A stretch of DNA of 64,000 nt. Origin: a bacterium. Lineage in GTDB: Bacteria > Sysuimicrobiota > Sysuimicrobiia > Sysuimicrobiales > Segetimicrobiaceae. A model generated the notes under the pieces. It saw only the letters and a list, made by a program, of their open reading frames with translations, was not told the DNA's origin and searched no databases. Made by a program: the position numbers and the translations under genes. Positions 9,651 through 17,867 of this stretch are shown piece by piece (position 1 is the first letter of the stretch; every line of letters starts with the position of its first letter). The stretch is from assembly GCA_035295165.1 (NCBI GenBank), contig DATGJN010000062.1, positions 1 through 64,000 on the forward strand, in the 5' to 3' direction.

Positions 9651-11225
9651 TTAGTTGTTGCCGTTCCCGCCGTGACCGCCCGCGCCGCCCGCACCACCGT
9701 TACCGGAGCCGTTGCCGTTGTTGTTGCCGCCCGCGCCACCGTTGCCGCCCGCGCCGCCGCTGCCGTTGCCGTTCGTCCCGCCACCGCCGTTGGTGTTGCC
9801 GCCGCCGCCGCCCGCGCCGCCCGCGCCGCCGTTGCCGGAGCCGTTCGAGTTACCGGTCCCACCGCCGCCGCCGTTGCCACCCGCACCGCCGTTGCCGTTA
9901 TTGTCGCCGCCGTTGCCGCCGCCGTTGTTACCGGCGCCGTTCCCGTTACCGCCCGCGCCACCGGCACCACCGGCACCGCCGTTGCCCGAGGCGTTGTTGT
10001 TGCTGTCCCCGCCGAGACCGCCGTTGCCGCCGTTGCCACCGACGCCGTTGCCGTTGCCGCCGGCGCCGCCGTTCAAAGCGCCCACGCCGTCTCCGCCCAC
10101 ACCGTTGTTGTTACCACCCGCGCCGCCCGCGCCAGCCGCGCCGCCGTTACCGGAGCCCGCATTGTTGACGTTGTTGCCGCCGTCGCCACCAGTGCCGCCG
10201 TTACCGCCGACACCGTTGTTGTTGCCACCCGCGCCGCCGACGCCAGCACCGTTTGCTGCGCCCGCGCCGCCGCCGCCGTTACCGTTACCGCCAGCGCCGC
10301 CAGCACCACCCGCGCCACCGTTGCCCGAGCCAGTCAGGTCAAGGTTGCTGCCACCCGCGCCGCCAGCACCGCCGATCCCGCCACCGCCGTTACCGTTACC
10401 GCCAGCGCCGCCGGTACCGCCCGTTGCCGTAGCGCCGCCGTCGCCACCCGCGCCGCCGACACCGTTGCTGAGACCGCCCGCGCCGCCGTCGCCACCCACG
10501 CCGCCGTTGCCCGAGCCGTTGAAGTCGGTGTTGCTGCCGCCTGCGCCGCCCGCACCACCCGCACCACCGTTGCCGTTCGTGTTGCCGCCTGCGCCGCCGG
10601 TCCCACCGTCGAAGCCACCCGGACCCGCCGAACCTGTACCGCCGGTGCCGCCGTTCCCGTTGCTGCTGGTCCCGCCGCCGTTGTTCGTCGCACTACCGCC
10701 GGCGCCACCCGCGCCGCCGTTGCCGGAATTGGTGATGTCACTGTTACCGCCTGCGCCGCCCGCACCGCCCGCGCCGCCGTTCCCGTTGGTCGCTCCACCA
10801 GCCCCGCCAGTTCCGCCAGCTCCGCCGCCGGCGTTGGCGCCGCCGGTGCCACCATCGCCGCCGTCAGCGTTGTTGTTGCTGCCGCTGCCGCCCGCGCCGC
10901 CGTTGCCGCCGTTACCGGAAGTGTCCGTGTTCAGGTTACCGCCTGCACCGCCACCGCCACCGGCGCCACCGTTACCGCTGGTCGCACCTGCAGCGCCGCC
11001 CGCGCCGCCGGCCCCGCCACCGCTCCCGCCCGCGGTTCCTGTGTTGCCGGGCAGCCCGTTATTGTTCCCGGAGCCACCGCCGGCGCCACCTGTGCCGCCG
11101 ACGCCGGATGCGGCGTGCGCGGCGATCGGGGAGAGTCCGATGTACCATACGGGGACCGTCATTGCGAGCATTGCAACAACCATGATGTACAGCAAGGAAT
11201 TGCGCTTGCCGCTCGTACCTCGCAT
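9651..11225 (-). CDS. Secreted PGRS-like glycine-rich repeat protein (paralogue)
   Basis: A 524-residue protein. Its export signal (LLYIMVVAMLAMTVPVWYIG, then SPIAAHA) closely parallels that of the downstream paralogue; both contain M-x-TVP-(V/I)-WY. The mature part is Gly/Asn/Ala/Ser only, built of GGAGGAGGN triplets. Recurrent blocks with a short hydrophilic insert (NTDFNG, NLDLTG, NSDITN) precede SGNGG. Unit spacing is less regular than in the paralogue. ATG 11225 was chosen because it gives a proper signal peptide and has GAGAGGGG upstream. A cyclic-di-GMP-I riboswitch lies about 350 bases upstream in the same orientation, making this the first gene of a c-di-GMP-controlled unit. A matrix or adhesion role is inferred from that control. 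Confidence 0.8.
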   Translation of the reverse strand: MRGTSGKRNSLLYIMVVAMLAMTVPVWYIGLSPIAAHAASGVGGTGGAGGGSGNNNGLPGNTGTAGGSGGGAGGAGGAAGATSGNGGAGGGGGAGGNLNTDTSGNGGNGGAGGSGSNNNADGGDGGTGGANAGGGAGGTGGAGGATNGNGGAGGAGGAGGNSDITNSGNGGAGGAGGSATNNGGGTSSNGNGGTGGTGSAGPGGFDGGTGGAGGNTNGNGGAGGAGGAGGSNTDFNGSGNGGVGGDGGAGGLSNGVGGAGGDGGATATGGTGGAGGNGNGGGGIGGAGGAGGSNLDLTGSGNGGAGGAGGAGGNGNGGGGAGAANGAGVGGAGGNNNGVGGNGGTGGDGGNNVNNAGSGNGGAAGAGGAGGNNNGVGGDGVGALNGGAGGNGNGVGGNGGNGGLGGDSNNNASGNGGAGGAGGAGGNGNGAGNNGGGNGGDNNGNGGAGGNGGGGGTGNSNGSGNGGAGGAGGGGGNTNGGGGTNGNGSGGAGGNGGAGGNNNGNGSGNGGAGGAGGHGGNGNN

Positions 11226-11537
11226 CTGTTGTCGCCCCTCTCTGAATGGTCTGGCGTTCCGCTCGCTACATGGCGAACTGCATGCCAACCATCGGCCGAT
11301 CGGCAGGCCACAACCCGAGCCAGGACGCAGCGCCACTTGCGCATGCGAAACATCGGATCGCACGCTGGGGCGCCTCCCACGCCGCGTGATTGCGATCCCA
11401 CGCACGGCCAAATGGACTACGAGCTGACTCGTAGCCTCGGCACCGCCGACCGAAACCCAGTGAGGGGAACAGCGACATCAGGCGTCCAAACAGGAAGCAA
11501 CGCACCGTAGAAATACAACGGCACAGCGCCCCTGAAA

Positions 11538-11573
11538 GGACTCTGTGCCGCAACGAACCGCACCGTAGAGTCC
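11538..11573 (-). terminator. Expression-platform hairpin behind the riboswitch
   Basis: GGACTCT (minus strand, from 11573) pairs perfectly with AGAGTCC ending at 11538. A GTGC/GCAC inner stem continues it, and TTTC follows. It directly follows the aptamer, so it may act as its switching terminator, although the U-tract is weak. Confidence 0.5.
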
Positions 11574-11574
11574 T

Positions 11575-11645
11575 CTTCGGCAACCCGGCTGACCCAGAGG
11601 GTCCCGTGGCTTTGCGTCCCCGAATTGCTTCGGGTTTGCCCGTTC
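11575..11645 (-). promoter_or_regulatory. Cyclic-di-GMP-I (GEMM) riboswitch
   Basis: On the minus strand the conserved aptamer elements occur in order. First is GGGCAAACC, then a short hairpin with loop GAAGCAAT, then GGGACGCAAAGCCACGGG, a variable hairpin, and AGCCGGGTTGCC closing the structure. These are the hallmark sequences of the GEMM/c-di-GMP-I class. The aptamer is upstream of the two glycine-rich protein genes in the correct orientation, with a long leader of about 350 bases. It predicts control of surface-protein production by the motile/sessile second messenger. Confidence 0.85.
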
Positions 11646-12205
11646 GGAGGCAGTGCTGGCTATTCAGTTGTGTCACGATTATGGTCGGATGCGGTGACGA
11701 CTGTCAATCACCGTTGTGTGTTCGCTCGCACGACGTAACGGAACCCTCTTTTGAGCATTCGCCTATGCTCGCGTAACTTTCCCCGGGATTCCGGCGAGCC
11801 TTCGCAAGACGTGTCCCGCGCGCGCCGGTGCCGGCGGTCAGTCGACGCGAGGCGTGGGTCATCGCCTCAAACTTGCATCCGGCTTGTCTTGGAACGCCGC
11901 GCGACTCACCGTCGCACGCCCCGGCACGGCCGGAGAGCGCATCGCTGCCGGCTCGGCGTGCGCCGAGCGGTGACCCCGCGAGGGGAGGCCGTCGAGCGCC
12001 GTGGTCGTGCGGAAGGAACCCTCCGTCCGCGTCGGCGAACCGAACAGACGCGCCGACATCACTCATCGCGGCCCGCTCGGCAACGAGCAGGACACGATGA
12101 CTTCCGCCTCGCCCAAGACGCGGCGCGCAAGCCCACGGCAACCGGCGGAGCGGGATCACGAGCCCGCCGGCATGTCACAGACCGTCACTCGGAAGGGGGA
12201 TCACG
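11646..12205. other. Intergenic, divergent
   Basis: No gene is supported here. The riboswitch transcript promoter (minus) should lie just above 11650 and the SDR promoter (plus) near the other end. Nothing else was recognised. Separately, within the leader at 11417-11434, there is a perfect inverted repeat CTACGAG-CTGA-CTCGTAG. Confidence 0.35.
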
Positions 12206-12979
12206 TTGGATCTCGGATTGGCCGGCCACGTCGCGCTCGTCACCGGAGGCACTCGGGGGATCGGCAAGGCGACTTGCCGCGCCTTGGCCTCCGAGGGCTG
12301 TCACATCGGCTTCTGCGCCAGGGACCCGCGCGAGGTGGACGAGACGGTCGCCGAGTTCCGCGCGGCGGGCGCGCGTGTGCTCGGCGGCATCGCGGACGTG
12401 ACGGTGCCGGGCGCGCTCGAGCGCGTGATCGACGCCACCGCCGCAGAGTTCGGCGAGATTCACCATCTCGTCGCCAACGTCGGCGGCACGGTCGGGCAAG
12501 CGTCGCTGGAGTCCACCCCCGAGGACTGGACGCGCACGTTCGACCTCAACGTGGGGCATGCCGTGCGGGCGATTCGGGCGGCGGTGCCGCACATGCGGGC
12601 GCCGAATGCATGCAGCATCGTCATCATCTCGTCGATCTCCGGCTGGAAGCCCGGGCCGCGGGCGCAGTACGGCGCCGCCAAAGCCGCCGAGATCTTCATG
12701 GCCGGCGCCCTGGCGCGCGACCTCGCGCCGAGGCGCATCCGCATCAACACGGTGAGCCCCGGATCCATCCTGTTCCCCGGCGGCGGCTGGGACCGGTTCC
12801 GGCTGCAGCAGAGCGCTCGGTACGAGGCCTTCGTCACGCGGGACTTTCCATGGCAGCGACTCGGCACCGCGGAGGAGGTCGCCGACGTCGTGACGTTCGT
12901 CCTCTCGGAACGCGCGCGCTGGATCAACGGCGCCAACATCGCCGTGGACGGAGCGCAGATCAGCCCGAGCGCGTCGTAA
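12206..12979 (+). CDS. SDR-family NAD(P)-dependent oxidoreductase
   Basis: A 257-residue classical short-chain dehydrogenase/reductase. The cofactor-binding TGGTRGIGKA is near residues 13-22, and NVGG replaces the usual NNAG. The active-site Ser lies in IISSISG, with YGAAK as the YxxxK catalytic pair. The C-terminal INGANIAVDGA is typical of the 3-ketoacyl reductase-like (FabG-like) group. It starts with TTG at 12206, supported by AAGGGGGA five bases upstream. The substrate cannot be assigned; neighbours suggest sugar or hydroxy-acid catabolism. Its last 20 bases overlap the convergent methyltransferase gene. Confidence 0.85.
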   Translation: MDLGLAGHVALVTGGTRGIGKATCRALASEGCHIGFCARDPREVDETVAEFRAAGARVLGGIADVTVPGALERVIDATAAEFGEIHHLVANVGGTVGQASLESTPEDWTRTFDLNVGHAVRAIRAAVPHMRAPNACSIVIISSISGWKPGPRAQYGAAKAAEIFMAGALARDLAPRRIRINTVSPGSILFPGGGWDRFRLQQSARYEAFVTRDFPWQRLGTAEEVADVVTFVLSERARWINGANIAVDGAQISPSAS

Positions 12980-13733
12980 GCCTGGCGGCCCACCTGACGC
13001 CCGTGGGGACGAGCCACCCGGCGGCGATGCTTCGCTGCTCCATCTCCAAGAGGCGGCACGCGACGTCGTATCCGCGCGCGGTCTGCTCGATCACCCGGAT
13101 GAGCGCCCGATACAGATAGGGCACGTCCTGGGCCTCGACGATCTCGAACCGGCGCGCGATTTCGGCCCGCATCGCCCGGGCGTCGTGGCGCGGGTGACCG
13201 GGATCGCCCCCATGCTCGGCGCGCCACCGCTCGAGCGGGTCGCGCGCGGAGGCATCGACGTCTGGTGGGTCCTGCGCCGTCCCGTGGTCGCCGCCGGACG
13301 CGGACAACACCCCGGCGGCGGATAGCAGCGCGCGCGTGTCGTAGAACCACGCCGCGGTCCGCCGGTCCGCCCGCTCGCGCGCAAATTCGTCGACGATCAG
13401 CCATCCGCCCGGCCGGAGCAACCTCAGTGCGGTCGCCATCGCGTCCGGCAGCGACCCCATGTGATGCAGGGACCGCGTGAACAGGAGCACGTCGTACGGC
13501 TCGTCGCGATACGCGAAGAAGTCCGCGTGCACCGCCGGCACGCCGGCGGCCCGGGCCAGCCGCACCGCCTCCGCCGACGCGTCGAGCGCGGTCAGGTCAA
13601 CGCCGTCCGCCAAGAGACGCGTGGCCAGGTCCCCCGGACCGCAGCCCACCTCGAGCGCGCGAAAAGGTAGTAAGGGAAAGACCTGCCGCACGAACGCCAG
13701 CGTTTCCGCGGTCGCGACGTCAATGGGCCGCAT
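12960..13733 (-). CDS. Class I SAM-dependent methyltransferase
   Basis: A 257-residue Rossmann-fold methyltransferase. Motif I is ALEVGCGPGDLATRLL (about 26-41), followed by the acidic LTALDAS of motif II and LLRPGGWLIVDE of motif IV/V. This places it in the UbiE/Methyltransf_11 group, which methylates small molecules. The acceptor is unknown. It begins inside the end of the PfkB-type kinase gene (14-base overlap), so the two are probably co-translated. Its 3' end overlaps the convergent SDR gene. Confidence 0.85.
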   Translation of the reverse strand: MRPIDVATAETLAFVRQVFPLLPFRALEVGCGPGDLATRLLADGVDLTALDASAEAVRLARAAGVPAVHADFFAYRDEPYDVLLFTRSLHHMGSLPDAMATALRLLRPGGWLIVDEFARERADRRTAAWFYDTRALLSAAGVLSASGGDHGTAQDPPDVDASARDPLERWRAEHGGDPGHPRHDARAMRAEIARRFEIVEAQDVPYLYRALIRVIEQTARGYDVACRLLEMEQRSIAAGWLVPTGVRWAARLTTRSG

Positions 13734-14688
13734 GCCCTACGCCCGGCCGAAGCACCTGTTCGATCTCGCTCCGCCGCGGCGGGTCGGCCCCCGCCTTGGT
13801 GCAAGTCAGCGCCGCCGCCGCGGCCGCAAACCGCAACACGTCTTCAACTGCCGCCGCGTCCACCTGCTCGAGCGCGCCCCGTGACGCGAGCCCACGTTCC
13901 CACAGGCGCAGTAGCAGCCCAGACGAAAACGCGTCGCCGGCTCCCACCGTGTCCACGATCTCCACCCGCGGGGCGGGGACGCGCAGCTCGCATTGCGGCG
14001 CCCGCGCGTAGCAGCCGCGGCCGCCGAGCGTGACGACAACGAGCGCGGGACCGACGGCGCGCAGCCGCTCCGCCCCCTCCTCACTCGCGATCCCCGGCAT
14101 CCACCAGGCGAGGTCCGCCTCGCTGAGCTTGACGACGTCGGCCGCGCGGACGGCTCGTGCGAGCACCCGCCGGTAGGCGTCGGGATCGTCGATCAGGCTC
14201 GGGCGGATGTTGGGATCGAAGGACAACAGGCGGCGGCCGTGGAGACGATCGGCGAGCGCCAGCACCGTCTCGGACGTCGGCGGGGCGAGCAAACTGATCG
14301 AGCCGAAATGCAGCACGTCCAGTTCGTCGAGCGCCGGCGGCAGGTCGGCCACGGTGAGCAGCGTGTCCGCGACGCCCGTGCGGTAGAACGAGAAGGACGG
14401 GCCGTCCCGCTCGGCCGCGACAAACGCGAGCGTGCTCGGGGCCGGGGACCGGACGAGGAAGCGCGTGCCGACGCCCTCCCGCTCAAGGTGCGCAATGAGG
14501 AACCGTCCGAAGACATCGGTGGACGCGGCGCCGACGAACTCGGCCCGCGCGCCGCACCGGGCGAGGCCGACCGCGACGTTGCGGGGAGACCCGCCGGGGT
14601 GCATACGATACCCGACGGTCGTGCCGCAGTCAACGAGCGGCGTGAAGTCGACGAGCATCTCGCCGATCGTCGCGAACGACGCGCCCAT
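13720..14688 (-). CDS. PfkB-family carbohydrate kinase (fructokinase-like)
   Basis: A 322-residue ribokinase-superfamily kinase. The N-terminal signature MHPGGSPRNVAVGLARCG binds the sugar. LSFDPNIRPSL and KLSEADLAWW are typical of fructokinases and 2-keto-3-deoxygluconate kinases. The C-terminal DTVGAGDAFSSGLLL carries the anion hole and catalytic Asp. It phosphorylates a sugar or sugar acid with ATP; the exact substrate is not readable. ATG 14688 gives the usual length; longer starts add an unrelated N-terminus. It is the first gene of a pair with the overlapping methyltransferase. Confidence 0.88.
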   Translation of the reverse strand: MGASFATIGEMLVDFTPLVDCGTTVGYRMHPGGSPRNVAVGLARCGARAEFVGAASTDVFGRFLIAHLEREGVGTRFLVRSPAPSTLAFVAAERDGPSFSFYRTGVADTLLTVADLPPALDELDVLHFGSISLLAPPTSETVLALADRLHGRRLLSFDPNIRPSLIDDPDAYRRVLARAVRAADVVKLSEADLAWWMPGIASEEGAERLRAVGPALVVVTLGGRGCYARAPQCELRVPAPRVEIVDTVGAGDAFSSGLLLRLWERGLASRGALEQVDAAAVEDVLRFAAAAAALTCTKAGADPPRRSEIEQVLRPGVGHAAH

Positions 14689-14833
14689 GCGCGCCGTCTC
14701 GACGCCGTCCGACAGTCCGGGCACCTTGCGAGGGTTCGACACGATGGAGGTATGTGGTTCCCTGGTCGCGTGTTCGTTTCCTGTTCCGAGTTCGCACGTC
14801 CATCCGGAGGTCGGGTGCGGTGCGACGTCCGGC

Positions 14834-15667
14834 TCAGGGAAGGAAGAAGAAGCGCTCCCCTCTCGCCATGACCTTGCTCGGCTGCGTCGGGAAACGTTCA
14901 TAGAGGTAGTCGACGAAGCATCCCGGGCGCTCCACGTTCGGGGGCAGCAAGTCGTAGTGCAGCGGAATGACCAAGTTGACCCGCGCTTCCACGGCGAGCT
15001 CCGCCGCCTCCCGGTAGCCCAGGTTGCCGATGATGCCGGCGCGTGTCCGCTGATAGTCCCGGCCGTTGATCGGCGCGAGCAACAGCGCGACCCGGTGACG
15101 GCGCAATTCCTCGGCCAGGCCGTCGTACATCACGGTGTCGCCAGTATGACACAAGGGCACGCCCCCGAGGGTCACGATGAATCCCTGCCAGCGGTGACCC
15201 TGCTCCGCGAGGTCGAACGCCTCGTGCGCCGCTCTGATGGGGACGATGCGAACGCCGCGGATGTCCATCGGACGACCCGCCCACGACGGATGGACGCGCC
15301 CTTCATCCACGCCGGCCCCGCGCGCGAGTCCCACGCAGACCTGCGGCACGACGAACTGGGTCTCGGGTGACGCCTGCGCGATGCCGCGGAGCGTCGCCGG
15401 GTCGAGATGGTCGAGGTGCTCATGCGAGCAGAGCACCACGTCCATCATATCCAGTTCGTCGGGCCTCACCGGCGCGTCGTATGCGCGACGCGACCGCCCC
15501 GTAAGGCCGTCCCCGGTCAGAAACAGGTCGAACCCCACCACCTTGCCTGCGGCCTTGGCGATGACGCTCGACTGACCGAGCCACCAGAGCGCAACCGCGC
15601 CCTGCGGGACGACCGTGTCGCGGATCTCCCGAGCGATGCTCCGCGCCTGCCCCGGCGCCTCCGACAT
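14834..15667 (-). CDS. UlaG-like metallo-beta-lactamase-fold hydrolase
   Basis: A 277-residue MBL-fold enzyme. It has WLGQSSV near the start, the metal motif SHEHLDHLDP (HxHxDH), a downstream CHTGDTVMYDG, and PLHYDLLPPN near the C-terminus. This is the layout of UlaG, L-ascorbate-6-phosphate lactonase, and relatives. GGAGGAG lies eight bases before ATG 15667. Beside two SDRs, a PfkB kinase and a hydroxyisobutyrate-type dehydrogenase, a sugar-acid lactonase role fits. This is inference, as UlaG-like proteins are functionally mixed. Confidence 0.8.
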   Translation of the reverse strand: MSEAPGQARSIAREIRDTVVPQGAVALWWLGQSSVIAKAAGKVVGFDLFLTGDGLTGRSRRAYDAPVRPDELDMMDVVLCSHEHLDHLDPATLRGIAQASPETQFVVPQVCVGLARGAGVDEGRVHPSWAGRPMDIRGVRIVPIRAAHEAFDLAEQGHRWQGFIVTLGGVPLCHTGDTVMYDGLAEELRRHRVALLLAPINGRDYQRTRAGIIGNLGYREAAELAVEARVNLVIPLHYDLLPPNVERPGCFVDYLYERFPTQPSKVMARGERFFFLP

Positions 15668-15720
15668 GCATCCACTCCTCCCGTGTCTCCGGAGCACGGC
15701 GTGCCCGCGGGCGGACGCCG

Positions 15721-16503
15721 TTACCGCGGCGTTCCTCCATGTTCCCACCACAACCCCATGCGGGCCGTCGTCCCGCCGTCCACGTACACAACCTGCCCCG
15801 TCACGAAGTCGGCCGCGTCAGACACGAGAAACGCGACGAACGTGGCCACGTCGTGCGGGCGGCCGACCCGGCCCCACGGCACGAGCGTGTTGCCGAACTC
15901 GGTCGTGTACCCGGGCATCGCAGCGTACCGGGGCACCTCGATGAGCCCCGGTCCCACCGCGTTGACCCGCACGCGCCGCGGCGCCAGCTCGATGGCGAGC
16001 TGCCGGGTGAACGCGTTGATCGCCCCCTTCGTCGCCGCGTACGCGGTGTGCCGTGCAGACCCCGCGAACCCGTGGACCGAAGAGATGTTCACGATGACGC
16101 CGCCGTGCTCTGGCATGTGCTGCACGGCGCGCTGGGCGCAGAAAAAGTACCCGCGCATGTTGACGTTGAAGACTTCGTTGTACAAGGCCTCGGTGGTCCG
16201 GAGGAACTCGTCGGTGCGGGTGACCCCGCCGTTGTTGACCAAGATGTCCAGCCCGCCGAACGCGCGGGCGGCCTCGTCGACGACGGCGAAGCAATCGCCC
16301 ACCTGCCCAAGATCGCCGTGAACGGCGACGGCCGTGCCGCCCGACCGCGCGATCGCATCGACCGTCTCACCAGCTTCCCGCGCGGAATGCGCGTAGTGCA
16401 CGGCCACCGCGGCGCCCTGGCGCGCGAGCTCGAGCGCAATCCCTTGCCCGATGGCGATGCCGGCCCCGGTCACGAGCGCCCGTCGTCCATCGAGTGCCCC
16501 CAT
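15721..16503 (-). CDS. SDR-family oxidoreductase
   Basis: A 260-residue short-chain dehydrogenase. It has [12 protein letters not shown] for the dinucleotide, NNGG in place of NNAG, the catalytic Ser in IVNISSVHG, and YAATK as the YxxxK pair. The C-terminal [11 protein letters not shown] is typical of glucose-1-dehydrogenase or FabG-like enzymes. The ribosome binding site GGGGGGA precedes ATG 16503. It is 53 bases upstream of the UlaG-like gene on the same strand, so the two probably form an operon of oxidation and lactone hydrolysis. The substrate is unassigned. Confidence 0.85.
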   Translation of the reverse strand: MGALDGRRALVTGAGIAIGQGIALELARQGAAVAVHYAHSAREAGETVDAIARSGGTAVAVHGDLGQVGDCFAVVDEAARAFGGLDILVNNGGVTRTDEFLRTTEALYNEVFNVNMRGYFFCAQRAVQHMPEHGGVIVNISSVHGFAGSARHTAYAATKGAINAFTRQLAIELAPRRVRVNAVGPGLIEVPRYAAMPGYTTEFGNTLVPWGRVGRPHDVATFVAFLVSDAADFVTGQVVYVDGGTTARMGLWWEHGGTPR

Positions 16504-16874
16504 CGGCGATCCCCCCACACCCGCGCACCGGCACGCCTGAAACCGTCGGCCTCGCACGACGTCCGGCTCCATTCGATGTTGCGAGAGGCATCCGGTCGTG
16601 CGCATGAATCTGCCGGGAACGTCTTCTCGCATCCTCTATCTTACCGGGGCCGCTGCCCCGGCACAACGGCGCGAACGCCGCGGCTCCACACGCGGATCAC
16701 GCATCCGCCGGACGGACGCGAACGCGCGCGGATCCGAGGCCACCCGACGGGAGCGTCCGCGGGCGCGCGCCCACGCAACGGCCGGGCGGTAGGGGAGCCC
16801 GCCGTTGGCCGAGAAGACCGCTGCGGCTCCCACAGCGAGCACGACGGTCGGCTTCCGATACCCGGGGTGTGCGT
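16504..16874. other. Divergent promoter region
   Basis: This region separates the divergent SDR and hydroxyisobutyrate-dehydrogenase-like genes. It contains a 7-bp perfect inverted repeat CCGGGGC-CGCT-GCCCCGG (16644-16661), a candidate operator. No gene was recognised. Confidence 0.35.
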
Positions 16875-17774
16875 ATGAACCGTCCGCGAATCGGCTTCAT
16901 CGGATTGGGCAAGATGGGCGCGCCGATGGCGCGCCGGCTGCTCGACGCGCAGTACCGCGTCGCGGCGTACGACGTGCGCGCGGACGCGATGACGGCCGCG
17001 GCGCGCGCGGGCGCCGAACGCGGCAGCAGCCCCGCGGACGTCGCCGGGCGCGCGGACATCGTCCTCACGATGCTGCCGGACGGCCGCGCGGTCGAAGCGG
17101 TGGTGTACGGAAACGACGGGCTGGGCGCCGCCATGCGATCCGGACAGGACCTGATCGAGATGACCTCGTCATCGCCCCGCGTGACCCGCCGCGTCGCGGC
17201 GGACCTCGGTCGGCAGGGCGTCGAGGTCCTCGACGCGCCGGTGTCAGGCGGCGTGCGCGGCGCCGTCGACGGCACGCTCTGCGTCATGGCCGGCGGCCCG
17301 GCCGCGCTCCTCGATCGGTGCCGGCCAATCTTGGAACACTTCGGCCGCGACATCGTCCACGTGGGCGACGCGGCGGGCGACGGCGACACCGCGAAGACGA
17401 TCAACAACCTCTTGTCCGCGACGACGGTGTGGAGCACGGCCGAGGCCGTCGCCCTCGGCGTCAAGGCGGGGCTGTCGCCGGACCGGCTCGTCGCGGCCGT
17501 GAATCACTCGACGGGCCGCAGTTACACCACCGAGGTGAAGTTCCCCCGCTACATCCTGCCCCGCGAGTTCTCGGCCGGCTTCACGGTGGCGCAGTATCTC
17601 AAGGACCTCGACATCTGCCTGGATCTCGCCGACGACCTAGGCGTGCCGATGTTGTTGGGATCGCTCGTGCGCCAAGCGTGGCGGATCGCCGTGCGGGACG
17701 GCATGGGCGATGCGGACCATACCGCGCTGATCGAGCTGCTGGAGCGCTGGGCCGGGGAGCACGCGCCCGCGTAG
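16875..17774 (+). CDS. 3-hydroxyisobutyrate dehydrogenase-like NAD(P) enzyme
   Basis: A 299-residue beta-hydroxyacid dehydrogenase. The Rossmann motif GFIGLGKMGAPMARRLL is at the N-terminus, the substrate-site DAPVSGGVRGA follows, and the catalytic Lys lies in GDGDTAKTINN. Family members oxidise 3-hydroxyisobutyrate, tartronate semialdehyde or related hydroxy acids. A GTG two codons upstream (16869) is an alternative start. It ends before a strong bidirectional hairpin. Context with SDR, lactonase and PfkB kinase suggests glycerate or sugar-acid metabolism; this is inferred. Confidence 0.87.
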   Translation: MNRPRIGFIGLGKMGAPMARRLLDAQYRVAAYDVRADAMTAAARAGAERGSSPADVAGRADIVLTMLPDGRAVEAVVYGNDGLGAAMRSGQDLIEMTSSSPRVTRRVAADLGRQGVEVLDAPVSGGVRGAVDGTLCVMAGGPAALLDRCRPILEHFGRDIVHVGDAAGDGDTAKTINNLLSATTVWSTAEAVALGVKAGLSPDRLVAAVNHSTGRSYTTEVKFPRYILPREFSAGFTVAQYLKDLDICLDLADDLGVPMLLGSLVRQAWRIAVRDGMGDADHTALIELLERWAGEHAPA

Positions 17775-17812
17775 AGGCCGCCGGCACGGGCGCGCGATCC
17801 GGGGGGCACGCC

Positions 17813-17844
17813 GGCGCGCTCCGGAGCGGTGCCCGGAGCGCGCC
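17813..17844. terminator. Bidirectional terminator hairpin
   Basis: GGCGCGCTCCGG pairs perfectly with CCGGAGCGCGCC across an 8-base loop. It lies between two convergent genes and so can serve both. No T-tract is present, as is usual in such GC-rich DNA. Confidence 0.65.
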
Positions 17845-17867
17845 CGATCGCGGCACCGTCCGCGAGA

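Noticed and set aside
8808-11510. Long proline/alanine-rich open frames opposite the glycine-rich genes
   Set aside because: GGX codons read in reverse give Pro/Ala/Arg; these frames have no signal peptide or ribosome binding site.
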